Shown piece by piece: positions 1-6,654 of a DNA stretch of 11,273 nt. Source of the DNA: Halieaceae bacterium (lineage in GTDB: Bacteria > Pseudomonadota > Gammaproteobacteria > Pseudomonadales > Halieaceae); the NCBI GenBank assembly GCA_011523115.1, contig WTHO01000015.1:5606-16878 (forward strand), read 5' to 3'. Under the pieces are notes generated by a model. It was not told where the DNA came from, made no database searches, and was given only the letters and a program-made list of their open reading frames with translations. Position 1 is the first letter of the stretch. Every line of letters begins with the position of its first letter. The position numbers were made by a program, and so were the translations under genes.

Positions 1-1098
1 GCGGGCGACGCTGCGTATCGGGAGCGAGATTTTGTTGCGGCGACAGCTGAGTATCAGCGCGCGCTGGACCAACTGCAGGGTTTGGAGCAGACGTTGCCAG
101 AGCAGATCGATGCGCTCCATAGCGAGCTGATAGCAGCGATTGAGTCCGGTGGGGTACTGGCCGCTCAGGCCCGATTCGCAGCGCTTGCCGAGATGGCGCC
201 CACCGATATCCGGCTAATCGCTCTTGAGGATCGCCTGCTGGCGCTCCCCGCCGTCATCGCGGCGCTCGAGAGTGCCGGTGATGCCGAGACGGCGGGTGAT
301 TTGAGCGCAGCAGTTGCCGCAGCACGCACCGCAACCGGCGCCGACCCCGACCACAAGCGCGCGGCGGCGCGACTCTCTGAACTCACCGCCAAACTGACGC
401 AGGCACAATTTACTGACGCCATGACGGCAGGCTATGGCGCCATGGCCGGCAGTGCCTTTGATGCGGCGGAGACAGCATTCCGTAAAGCCGGGCGATTGAT
501 CCCCGGTGCGCCAGAACCTGCGGCGGCGCTGGTTGAACTCGATCAAGCCCGCACACAGGCAAAGCTTCTGGCATTAAAGGATCAGGGCGCGCTGGCCGAA
601 CGAGAAGAGCGCTGGCCTGACGCCGTCGAGCTGTATGAGCAGGCGCTGGCAATAGACGCCCTGATACTGTTTGCGACTGAGGGTGTTACGCGGTCACAGC
701 CTCGAGCGGAACTCGACGCGCGATTGGAGAAAATCCCGGAGGAGCGAGATCGGCTGATCGACGCACGCATTTTGCGCCTGGCAGAAGAAACGCTGGCAGA
801 GGCAACAGCATTGGCCAACCCCGGACCCAGATTACAGGGCCAGATTGCCGCCGCAGAGGCGACCATCAGCTACGCCAACACGCCGATCGCGACGACCCTG
901 TCATCAGATGGGCTGACCGATATCACGCTGCTACGCGTCAAGCGGCTGGGCACCCTGACTGAGCGGACACTGTCGCTTCGACCCGGTGTGTACACCGCCG
1001 TCGGCATGCGCACTGGCTACCGTGACGTGCGGGTGACCTTTGAGGTCCGCCCCAACCAGAACAACGCGGTCGAAATCCGCTGTGCAGAGGCCATCTAG
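1..1098 (+). CDS. TPR-like protein with C-terminal PEGA-like domain (5' end missing)
   Basis: The reading frame is open from base 1 to a TAG at 1096-1098, so this is the last 365 residues of a longer protein. A TTG at 82 could be read as a start, but the protein-like sequence continues upstream of it (a TPR-style helix pair, roughly residues 1-24 of the visible part). The body is Ala/Glu/Leu-rich and helical. TPR-like helix pairs with the small-residue pattern and a closing 'A' plus Pro turn are seen near visible residues 144-169 and 192-222. From about residue 288 the character switches to beta strands, with a 'LSLRPGVYTAVGMRTGYRDV' segment typical of PEGA domains. PEGA domains are usually extracytoplasmic, so a membrane anchor is expected further upstream. 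The gene lies 9 bases before a second PEGA protein. The missing N-terminus could be a kinase, a membrane anchor or more TPRs; this cannot be seen. Confidence 0.8.
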   Translation, partial: AGDAAYRERDFVAATAEYQRALDQLQGLEQTLPEQIDALHSELIAAIESGGVLAAQARFAALAEMAPTDIRLIALEDRLLALPAVIAALESAGDAETAGDLSAAVAAARTATGADPDHKRAAARLSELTAKLTQAQFTDAMTAGYGAMAGSAFDAAETAFRKAGRLIPGAPEPAAALVELDQARTQAKLLALKDQGALAEREERWPDAVELYEQALAIDALILFATEGVTRSQPRAELDARLEKIPEERDRLIDARILRLAEETLAEATALANPGPRLQGQIAAAEATISYANTPIATTLSSDGLTDITLLRVKRLGTLTERTLSLRPGVYTAVGMRTGYRDVRVTFEVRPNQNNAVEIRCAEAI

Positions 1099-1107
1099 GT
1101 CAAGTCC

Positions 1108-3213
1108 ATGACTGAAGGTGATAACAAACTGACGCCAGACACGTTTGCCCCCGCCGGCGCTCCCGATGCCCGCGAGGAATTGGCGGCGACAGCCTTTGAG
1201 CCACTGACTCAGGCGTCCCAGAAAAAGGCGCGGGTGAGTGCCGCGCAAATTGCCATCGGTAGCAGCGGGCTGGCCCTGACGGCGCTCCTCTTTTTTCTGC
1301 TCACCGCCCGCTCACTCACTTTAAACATTGACGCCGAGGTAGAGCCCGACTTCTCATTGAGCGGCCTGAACTGGGCCTTCGGCGAGCGTCTATTGGTGCG
1401 GCCCGGCGAGTATGAACTCAGCGTTTTTGCCGAGGGCTACCGCCCCTACCAGCAAACCATCACCGTTAGCGACGCCGATACCCAGCAGCTCGATATCCGT
1501 CTGGCGCCCTTGCCAGGCACCGTGACGATCAACACCGAACCCGCCGATGCGAACATCACGATTGATGACCTGTCATTGGGTAGCGCACCGCTTGCTGACC
1601 TGGTGCTGGAGGCGGGCAACTACGACGTCACCGCAACGCGCGATCGTTACCAGCGCTGGCAAGGCACCATAGAGGTGGTGGGGCGTAACCAAAGCCAGAC
1701 GATCGACATCGCATTGGTACCCGATTGGGCGCAAGTCCGCTTCAGTACAACGCCACAAAGAGTCACTGCCAGCATCGACGGCGACGCCGCAGAGATCACG
1801 CCGGATGGCATTTCCGTGCTATCGGGCGAGCATGAGCTGACTCTCAGCGCACCCGGCTTTGTGCCCGCACAGGTGCCGCTCACTGTTGTGGCGGGCGTCG
1901 ACCAGGATCTGGGAGAGATCACGCTCACACCGGCCGACGCAACGCTCACCCTGAATAGTCGCCCGACGGGTGCCGGTGTATCCGTTGATGGCACCTTCGC
2001 AGGGCTCACGCCGCTGGTGCTGCCCTTGAGCCCGGGTAGAAGCCATACCATTGGCGTCTCAAAAGCCGGTTATAGATCCAGCAAGCAGGACGTCACCCTG
2101 AGCCGCGGTGAAGCCGCCGCAAGAACCATCACCCTCGATCCCGAATTGGGCGAGGTGCGCTTTGCTATTGAACCTGCCGAGGCCACGATACTCATCAATG
2201 GGCAGTCGGCAGGCAGCGGCAGCCAGACGCTGTCACTACCTGCGGTGCCACAGCAGATTGAGGTGAGGCTCGAGGGTCATGCAAGCTTCGAGACTCAGAT
2301 CCTGCCGAAGCCAGGGCTACCCCAGCAAGTGAGTGTCACGCTCCTGACTGTAGCCGCCGCGCGCAAAGCCGCCATGACCCCCACCCTCACCACGCCGCTG
2401 GGTCAAACGCTGGTGCTGGTTGACCCCTCTTTAGAAACGCAGAACCCGTTTACCATGGGCGCCTCGCGGCGTGACCCGGGTCGACGCGCCAATGAAGTGG
2501 AGCACCCGGTAGAACTCCGCCGGGCCTTCTACATCGCCAGCACCGAGACCACCAATGCCCAGTTCAGACAATTTGAAGCAACGCACGATTCGGGGTTGAT
2601 CGAGAGTTACTCCCTTGATCGTGATCACCAGCCCGTCGCAGGCATCAGCTGGCAGCAGGCGGCGAGCTTTTGTAACTGGCTTAGCGCACTTGAGGGTCTG
2701 CCGCCGTTCTATCGAGAGAACCAGGGCATCATCATTGGCTTTAACCCCAGCAGCACCGGTTACCGATTACCGACTGAGGCGGAGTGGGCCTTCTCGGCTC
2801 GCGTCGATGGTGAGTCTCTGAGACGGTTTGCCTGGGGCGATGACTTTCCGCCAGCGCAGGTGGTCACCAACGTCGCGGACAACACCTCCGCATTGGTCAC
2901 CGGCCGGATTCTCAATGGCTACACCGATCAATTCGTCGTCTCAGCGCCGGTGGGCAGCTTCCCTCCCAACCATCGCGGCCTCCATGACATGGGTGGTAAT
3001 GTTGCCGAATGGGTACACGACGGATATCGAATTCCCTCCGCCAACGCCGAGCTGGCGATCGATCCGCTGGGGGAGCAGCGCGGCGACAACTACACGATTC
3101 GCGGTGGCAGCTGGGCCCTGAGCAGGCTCTCCGAGCTGCGGCTGACGTTTCGCGATTACGGGGAGCGCGGCCGCGATGATCTCGGGTTCAGGATTGCTCG
3201 CTATGCGGAATAA
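1108..3213 (+). CDS. Membrane-anchored PEGA-repeat protein with SUMF1/FGE-sulfatase-like domain
   Basis: The protein has 701 residues. A cytoplasmic tail (1-45, with KKAR before the helix) is followed by one membrane helix (about 47-67), which places the rest in the periplasm. Residues 71-412 form about five beta-rich PEGA-type units of 65-70 residues (starts near 71, 136, 208, 278 and 347). The second unit is the most typical ('NTEPADANITIDD ... LEAGNYDVTATRDRYQRW'). Residues 445-698 are a SUMF1/FGE-sulfatase domain: FTMG at 448-451, GYRLPTEAEW at 551-560, GLHDMGGNVAEW at 624-635, RGGSW at 665-669 and LGFRIAR at 692-698. In true formylglycine-generating enzymes the segment after RGGS carries the catalytic cysteines. 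Here it has none, and the domain's only Cys is C522 in SFCNWL, so an enzymatic FGE role is unlikely and a binding or structural role is inferred. The start is supported by AGGT at 1097-1100, seven bases ahead. The 3' end overlaps the next gene by 11 bases. Confidence 0.92.
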   Translation: MTEGDNKLTPDTFAPAGAPDAREELAATAFEPLTQASQKKARVSAAQIAIGSSGLALTALLFFLLTARSLTLNIDAEVEPDFSLSGLNWAFGERLLVRPGEYELSVFAEGYRPYQQTITVSDADTQQLDIRLAPLPGTVTINTEPADANITIDDLSLGSAPLADLVLEAGNYDVTATRDRYQRWQGTIEVVGRNQSQTIDIALVPDWAQVRFSTTPQRVTASIDGDAAEITPDGISVLSGEHELTLSAPGFVPAQVPLTVVAGVDQDLGEITLTPADATLTLNSRPTGAGVSVDGTFAGLTPLVLPLSPGRSHTIGVSKAGYRSSKQDVTLSRGEAAARTITLDPELGEVRFAIEPAEATILINGQSAGSGSQTLSLPAVPQQIEVRLEGHASFETQILPKPGLPQQVSVTLLTVAAARKAAMTPTLTTPLGQTLVLVDPSLETQNPFTMGASRRDPGRRANEVEHPVELRRAFYIASTETTNAQFRQFEATHDSGLIESYSLDRDHQPVAGISWQQAASFCNWLSALEGLPPFYRENQGIIIGFNPSSTGYRLPTEAEWAFSARVDGESLRRFAWGDDFPPAQVVTNVADNTSALVTGRILNGYTDQFVVSAPVGSFPPNHRGLHDMGGNVAEWVHDGYRIPSANAELAIDPLGEQRGDNYTIRGGSWALSRLSELRLTFRDYGERGRDDLGFRIARYAE
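3190..3193 (+). promoter_or_regulatory. Ribosome binding site deciding the start at 3203
   Basis: AGGA lies nine bases before ATG 3203, inside the end of the PEGA-SUMF1 gene. It favours ATG 3203 over the in-frame ATG at 3176, because only the shorter form gives a clean signal peptide. The upstream ATG also has a G-rich stretch (GGGGAG at 3160-3165), so the choice is not absolute. Confidence 0.5.
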
Positions 3214-3487
3214 ACTGCAGGTTACTGACCACAAGATCTTTGCCTGGGCGCCCCTTTTCTGGGCCTTGAGCGTCACAGCGGCCATTGCACAGGAGGCGGT
3301 CGGGGCAGATGGGGCGGACGGCGCACAGGAACCGTTGACGCCGAATGACGCGATCACCGCCAACGACTCAGAACAAGCCGACGCTAGTGACACCCCCTCG
3401 CCCAATACCTCGGGGACGGTGCTGGACTATGAGCCAACCGAATCCATCTCTGAAGATCTCTCGGTGTCTTTTCCCGTAGATATCTGA
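3203..3487 (+). CDS. Small exported acidic protein of unknown function
   Basis: From ATG 3203 the protein has 94 residues. It starts with a Sec signal peptide: basic n-region MRNK, a hydrophobic stretch around AWAPLFWALSVTAAIA, and likely cleavage after AIAQ or AIA near residue 30. The mature part is short, acidic and poor in predicted structure (Ala, Asp, Glu, Ser, Thr, Pro). It ends in a denser segment, 'ISEDLSVSFPVDI', which alternates acidic and hydrophobic residues and looks like a binding tail. The start overlaps the upstream gene by 11 bases, and the stop lies 18 bases before the MotA/ExbB-like gene, so it is almost certainly co-translated with both. An in-frame ATG at 3176 would add nine residues but spoil the signal peptide. 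I do not recognise the family. A role as a periplasmic adaptor or peptide ligand for its neighbours is inference only. Confidence 0.72.
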   Translation: MRNKLQVTDHKIFAWAPLFWALSVTAAIAQEAVGADGADGAQEPLTPNDAITANDSEQADASDTPSPNTSGTVLDYEPTESISEDLSVSFPVDI

Positions 3488-3505
3488 GCCCAACAGGAGC
3501 CCTTC

Positions 3506-4312
3506 ATGAAGCGACGTTTACCCTCCGAGTTCCTGTATCAGGTCTTTGCCCTGCTGTTCGCGGTCATTGTTGTGCACGCGGCCTACGTGGGCGTCATACG
3601 CCCCAGTGCAGACTCGCAGCTGGCGATTCAGGCAGCGCAACAGGCGGCCGGCGAGGCGCCCACGGGCAATCGGTCGCTGGCAATCGTCATCAAGGATTAC
3701 GAGCAGGAGGCGTGCTTTATTCTGCTGCTGTGGGCGCTGGCAATCATGGGGCTCAAGGCTGCGCGCACGCGCTCCGAAGTGCAGATGCTGGATCGTGAGC
3801 TGATTGCCATCCCCGATGGCACCAGCATTCTGCCCCGGGATGCAAGAGAGCAGTCGCGCTCACTGGAGGCGCTACCTGTAGACGAGCAGGACTACCTCTT
3901 GCCGAGGGCTCTGGGCAATGCACTGAGCCGCTTCACCACGACAGGCAGCATACCCGCCGTTGCCGACGCGGTGCGCGAGCAGTGCGATATTGAGGCAGAT
4001 CGACTCGACTCTGAACTTTCCATGGTGCGCTATATCTCCTGGGCCATTCCATCCATCGGCTTTATCGGCACCGTCCGCGGTATTGGTGATGCACTGGGTC
4101 AGGCCTACAAGGCCGTAGAAGGCGATATTTCCGGCGTGACCGTAAGCCTGGGCGTTGCCTTTAACAGCACCTTTGTCGCGCTGGTGCTGTCGATCATCAT
4201 TATGTTCGCGCTACACCAACTGCAGCTGTCGCAGGAACGTCTGGTGCTCAACACCCAACGCTATATCGATCGTCACTTGCTGCGACATCTCTCGGTGCCC
4301 AGAAGCGGATGA
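3506..4312 (+). CDS. MotA/TolQ/ExbB-family proton channel protein
   Basis: The protein has 268 residues and four predicted membrane helices: about 11-31, 68-85, 176-197 and 213-236. The basic start (MKRR) puts the N-terminus in the cytoplasm, giving a MotA-like four-helix topology with a large cytoplasmic loop at 86-172. The family signature is in the last two helices. PSIGFIGTVRGIGDAL (182-197) matches the ExbB/TolQ 'GLFGTVWGI' helix, with T189 at the conserved pore threonine. VSLGVAFNSTFVAL (213-226) matches the last helix, with T222 at the second polar pore position. Proteins of this family form pentamers around a dimer of a single-helix partner (ExbD, TolR, MotB) and use ion flow to drive movement. 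No ordinary partner gene is present; the two VWA proteins downstream are candidates. AGGAG at 3495-3499 lies six bases before the ATG. The end overlaps the next gene by ATGA. Confidence 0.9.
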   Translation: MKRRLPSEFLYQVFALLFAVIVVHAAYVGVIRPSADSQLAIQAAQQAAGEAPTGNRSLAIVIKDYEQEACFILLLWALAIMGLKAARTRSEVQMLDRELIAIPDGTSILPRDAREQSRSLEALPVDEQDYLLPRALGNALSRFTTTGSIPAVADAVREQCDIEADRLDSELSMVRYISWAIPSIGFIGTVRGIGDALGQAYKAVEGDISGVTVSLGVAFNSTFVALVLSIIIMFALHQLQLSQERLVLNTQRYIDRHLLRHLSVPRSG

Positions 4313-5550
4313 GACTACTCGATTGCAACGACGCGGCGCTGCGCCTGTGGCAGGACGGCGAGGGCATATGGTCACCGGGTATCACCTGGTTCGCAGGAGG
4401 TCAGTACCAGTTCGGTGAGCCAGCGTGGCAGCGGGCACGCCTCTCTCCCCGGGAAATCAACAATCGTTTCTGGCACCGCCTGTCGACTCAGCCGCTCAGC
4501 CCTGCACTGGGGCCGGCCCGGCACACAGCCGATCTCGTTCATACGCATCTGCAAACGCTGTTGGGAGAGGCGCCCGGTGACGTGAGGCTGGCGATTCCCG
4601 GAACGATGGAACCCGCGCAACTTTCCCTGCTATTGGGCATTCTCCAGACGCTCCCCGTCACTGCGCGGAGTGTTATTCATCGCAGCGCACTGATCGGCAG
4701 CGCCGTCGGTGAAGCCTGTGCGCATGTCGAACTTCATCTACACCAGGCGAGTATCACCGGGGTATCCGTTACCGATGGCATCGCCACGGCGCAGGAGACG
4801 CAACTGTTGCCCGGTCAGGGGTTACTCGGGCTCATGGACGAGATTGCGGAGAGAATCGGCGAGCAGTTCGTATCGCAAACCCGATTCGACCCCCAGCGCC
4901 GGGCAGAAACTGAGCAAGCGCTGTATCAGCAGATTCCTTCACTGCTCGGGTCGCTGGTGACGCAGAGCGAGATCAGCTGCACGGTGGAGGGCCACACTGC
5001 GAGGATCGCGCGGGAAGCCTTAGCGCCGGTAGGTGCCGCATTTAGTCGGGCGCTGGCCCCCCTATTGCCCGCGGGCGTCGAACGGATTGCGCTGGACGCC
5101 CTGCTCTCTGAACTGCCGGGCCTGACGTCATCCGGCGAGCACATCTCGGTGAGCGCTGAGATCATTCCGCGCGCGGCAGATGTTCTCGAGGTGACAGAGG
5201 GCGAACTGATCTTTCAACGCGAGGCGCCCTGCTCTGGTTTGGTCGCCCCGGGCAACCCGCCCGGGATAGCCGCGCAGGAAGATGCGCCGGTGGCCGAAGC
5301 GGACTCTGGTCATACTGCCCCGGCAACCGCCGTGACACATCAACTCATCGCCGGTCATGCCACGCCACTCACGCTCGGATCCTCGGTTACCGATGGCGTC
5401 GTCCTGTCGGGCGTCAATGAGCTCACGGTTACCACTGAAGCTGCGGTTACGCTGAATGGTCGATCTGTAGAGGGGGTCACCGCGATCAGCGCGGGTGATC
5501 GGCTCACTGTCGAAGGTGTCGACGTGGACTTCATTGTCGTGGAGGTCTGA
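4309..5550 (+). CDS. Putative degenerate actin/Hsp70-like protein with C-terminal FHA-like domain
   Basis: The protein has 413 residues, with no signal peptide or membrane helix, so it is probably cytoplasmic. Its start overlaps the channel gene stop as ATGA, indicating translational coupling. The N-terminal 190 residues follow the order of an actin/Hsp70 fold: a first strand-turn 'LLDCNDAALRLWQDG' (3-17) where phosphate-loop 1 would be, FGEPAW (35-40), 'DVRLAIPGTMEPAQ' (91-104, like the Hsp70 'vvtVPAyf' strand), and 'AHVELHLHQASITGVSVTDG' (138-157) where phosphate-loop 2 would be. The glycines and Asp of both phosphate loops are largely lost, suggesting a non-catalytic or altered nucleotide site. 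A Pro/Ala/Gly-rich linker (about 306-342) leads to a beta-rich tail (345-413), 'VTLNGRSVEGVTAISAGDRL', which resembles the last strands of an FHA domain but lacks the usual SRxH phosphothreonine motif. Both fold calls rest on pattern, not on a strong match. The gene itself is secure. Confidence 0.75.
   Translation: MRLLDCNDAALRLWQDGEGIWSPGITWFAGGQYQFGEPAWQRARLSPREINNRFWHRLSTQPLSPALGPARHTADLVHTHLQTLLGEAPGDVRLAIPGTMEPAQLSLLLGILQTLPVTARSVIHRSALIGSAVGEACAHVELHLHQASITGVSVTDGIATAQETQLLPGQGLLGLMDEIAERIGEQFVSQTRFDPQRRAETEQALYQQIPSLLGSLVTQSEISCTVEGHTARIAREALAPVGAAFSRALAPLLPAGVERIALDALLSELPGLTSSGEHISVSAEIIPRAADVLEVTEGELIFQREAPCSGLVAPGNPPGIAAQEDAPVAEADSGHTAPATAVTHQLIAGHATPLTLGSSVTDGVVLSGVNELTVTTEAAVTLNGRSVEGVTAISAGDRLTVEGVDVDFIVVEV
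5541..5545 (+). promoter_or_regulatory. Strong ribosome binding site for the GTG start at 5554
   Basis: GGAGG sits inside the last codons of the upstream gene, eight bases before GTG 5554. It is the best Shine-Dalgarno match in the window. It fixes the GTG start, which gives the short basic tail MARRKR ahead of the membrane helix. Confidence 0.75.
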
Positions 5551-5553
5551 TCT

Positions 5554-6645
5554 GTGGCGCGTCGCAAGCGACAATCCTCCACCTTCAACCTCAGTTTTCT
5601 TGACATCATGTCCTGCGGCTTCGGCGCCGTTGTGCTGGTTTTCCTCATCATCGATCACTCCATGGAGATCGAGATCCGCACCGTCAATGCCGAGGTACTC
5701 TCGGAGGTCGCCCTGCTGGAGGAGGACATTGTCGACGGCGAGGCCGGCCTGGTGCGCCTGCGCAATGCGCTGACCGAGGCGGATCTGGAAATCGTCGAAG
5801 CCGATGGCCGGGCAAGACGCATCACCGAAGAGCTCGACGAATACGAGGCACTCATAGCCTCTATTGAGGAATCTGACGTCAGTGACAGCGATGCGATTGC
5901 CAAACTTCAGGCGGAGATCAATCAGCTTGAGGAAGAGATTCGCTTGCTGGAGGAAGCTGCAGAGGCGGAGGCAGGCAGGAGCGCTCGAGAGTTTGTGGGA
6001 GAAGGTAATCGCCAGTACCTCACCGGGCTTAACCTGGGCGGACAGCGGATCGCCATCATGGTTGACGCCTCCGCCAGTATGCTCGCCAACCAACTGGTCA
6101 ATGTGATTCGTCTTCGCAATATGGATCCAGCATTGCAAAAGCAGGCTGGCAAATGGACAAGGACACTCGATACGGTGGATTGGCTCACTGCGCAATTACC
6201 GGTGAATGCGCAATTTCAGGTGATCACCTTTAATACCGATGCGCGCCCCGTGTTGCCGGGTACGGAGACACAGTGGCTGGAGGTTGCTGACACGCCCAAA
6301 CTCGAGTCAATCAGTGCGGCGCTGAGAGAGCAAGTGCCCGCAGGCGGCACCAGTTTGCATAATGCCTTTACTGCGCTCTCCAGCTTGCCCAACCCGCCAG
6401 ATAATATTTTTCTACTGACCGATGGTCTGCCGACTCAGGGAGAGAAGGCGCCCCGGGGTAGCAAGGTGTCTGGCAACGAGCGTTTAAAGCACTTCCGCGA
6501 CGCGATCCGTCGCTTACCGTCGGGGGTCCCGGTGAACACCATTCTTTTCCCGATGGAGGGTGACCCGATGGCAGCTTCGGAATACTGGCAGCTCGCCCGC
6601 GCGTCAAACGGCAGCTTCATGTCACCCTCAACGGACTGGCCCTGA
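5554..6645 (+). CDS. VWA-domain protein 1 with N-terminal membrane helix and coiled coil
   Basis: The protein has 363 residues and starts at GTG, three bases after the previous stop. The short basic tail MARRKRQSS (inside) is followed by FNLSFLD and CGFGAV, leading into one membrane helix (about 14-33), so the remainder should be periplasmic. Residues 38-140 are a long acidic coiled coil (runs such as QLEEEIRLLEEAAEAEA). The VWA domain runs from about 164 to 360. The metal-ion-dependent adhesion site is complete: D171-A-S173-A-S175, T266 in AGGTSL, and D290 in LLTDG. VWA domains bind protein partners through this metal site. The N-terminal helix with its early Asp (D17) resembles the ExbD/TolR helix and is shared with the next gene. 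The two genes are paralogs that have diverged through most of the VWA region. A role as partner of the MotA/ExbB-like protein is inferred from that helix and from gene order. Confidence 0.9.
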   Translation: MARRKRQSSTFNLSFLDIMSCGFGAVVLVFLIIDHSMEIEIRTVNAEVLSEVALLEEDIVDGEAGLVRLRNALTEADLEIVEADGRARRITEELDEYEALIASIEESDVSDSDAIAKLQAEINQLEEEIRLLEEAAEAEAGRSAREFVGEGNRQYLTGLNLGGQRIAIMVDASASMLANQLVNVIRLRNMDPALQKQAGKWTRTLDTVDWLTAQLPVNAQFQVITFNTDARPVLPGTETQWLEVADTPKLESISAALREQVPAGGTSLHNAFTALSSLPNPPDNIFLLTDGLPTQGEKAPRGSKVSGNERLKHFRDAIRRLPSGVPVNTILFPMEGDPMAASEYWQLARASNGSFMSPSTDWP

Positions 6646-6654
6646 GAGATCAAA

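Noticed and set aside
82..1098. First gene beginning at TTG 82
   Set aside because: The same frame is open and protein-like from base 1, so the gene is cut by the window edge rather than starting at 82.
3176..3202. Earlier ATG for the small exported protein
   Set aside because: It is possible, with GGGGAG ahead of it, but the added nine residues give a poorer signal peptide and a longer overlap. ATG 3203 was preferred.
2440..3213. Working formylglycine-generating enzyme for a sulfatase
   Set aside because: The active-site cysteines are absent and no sulfatase is encoded nearby.
3506..4312. Zorya-type anti-phage system (ZorA is MotA-like)
   Set aside because: The MotA-like protein is short with no long cytoplasmic tail. 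There is no OmpA-domain ZorB, no ZorC/D helicase or nuclease, and the neighbours are periplasmic proteins, so a defence label is not supported.
5247..5265. Perfect 7-base hairpin, CCCGGGC with loop AACCC and arm GCCCGGG
   Set aside because: It resembles a terminator stem but has no T-run and sits inside the Pro/Gly linker of the actin/FHA-like gene, with the same frame continuing. It is probably a by-product of GC-rich codons, though it could slow ribosomes between domains.
5128..6195. Long open frame of 355 codons on the minus strand
   Set aside because: It lies entirely opposite two well-supported genes, its product is His/Arg/Leu-rich with no domain or signal, and it is the usual shadow of GC-rich coding DNA.
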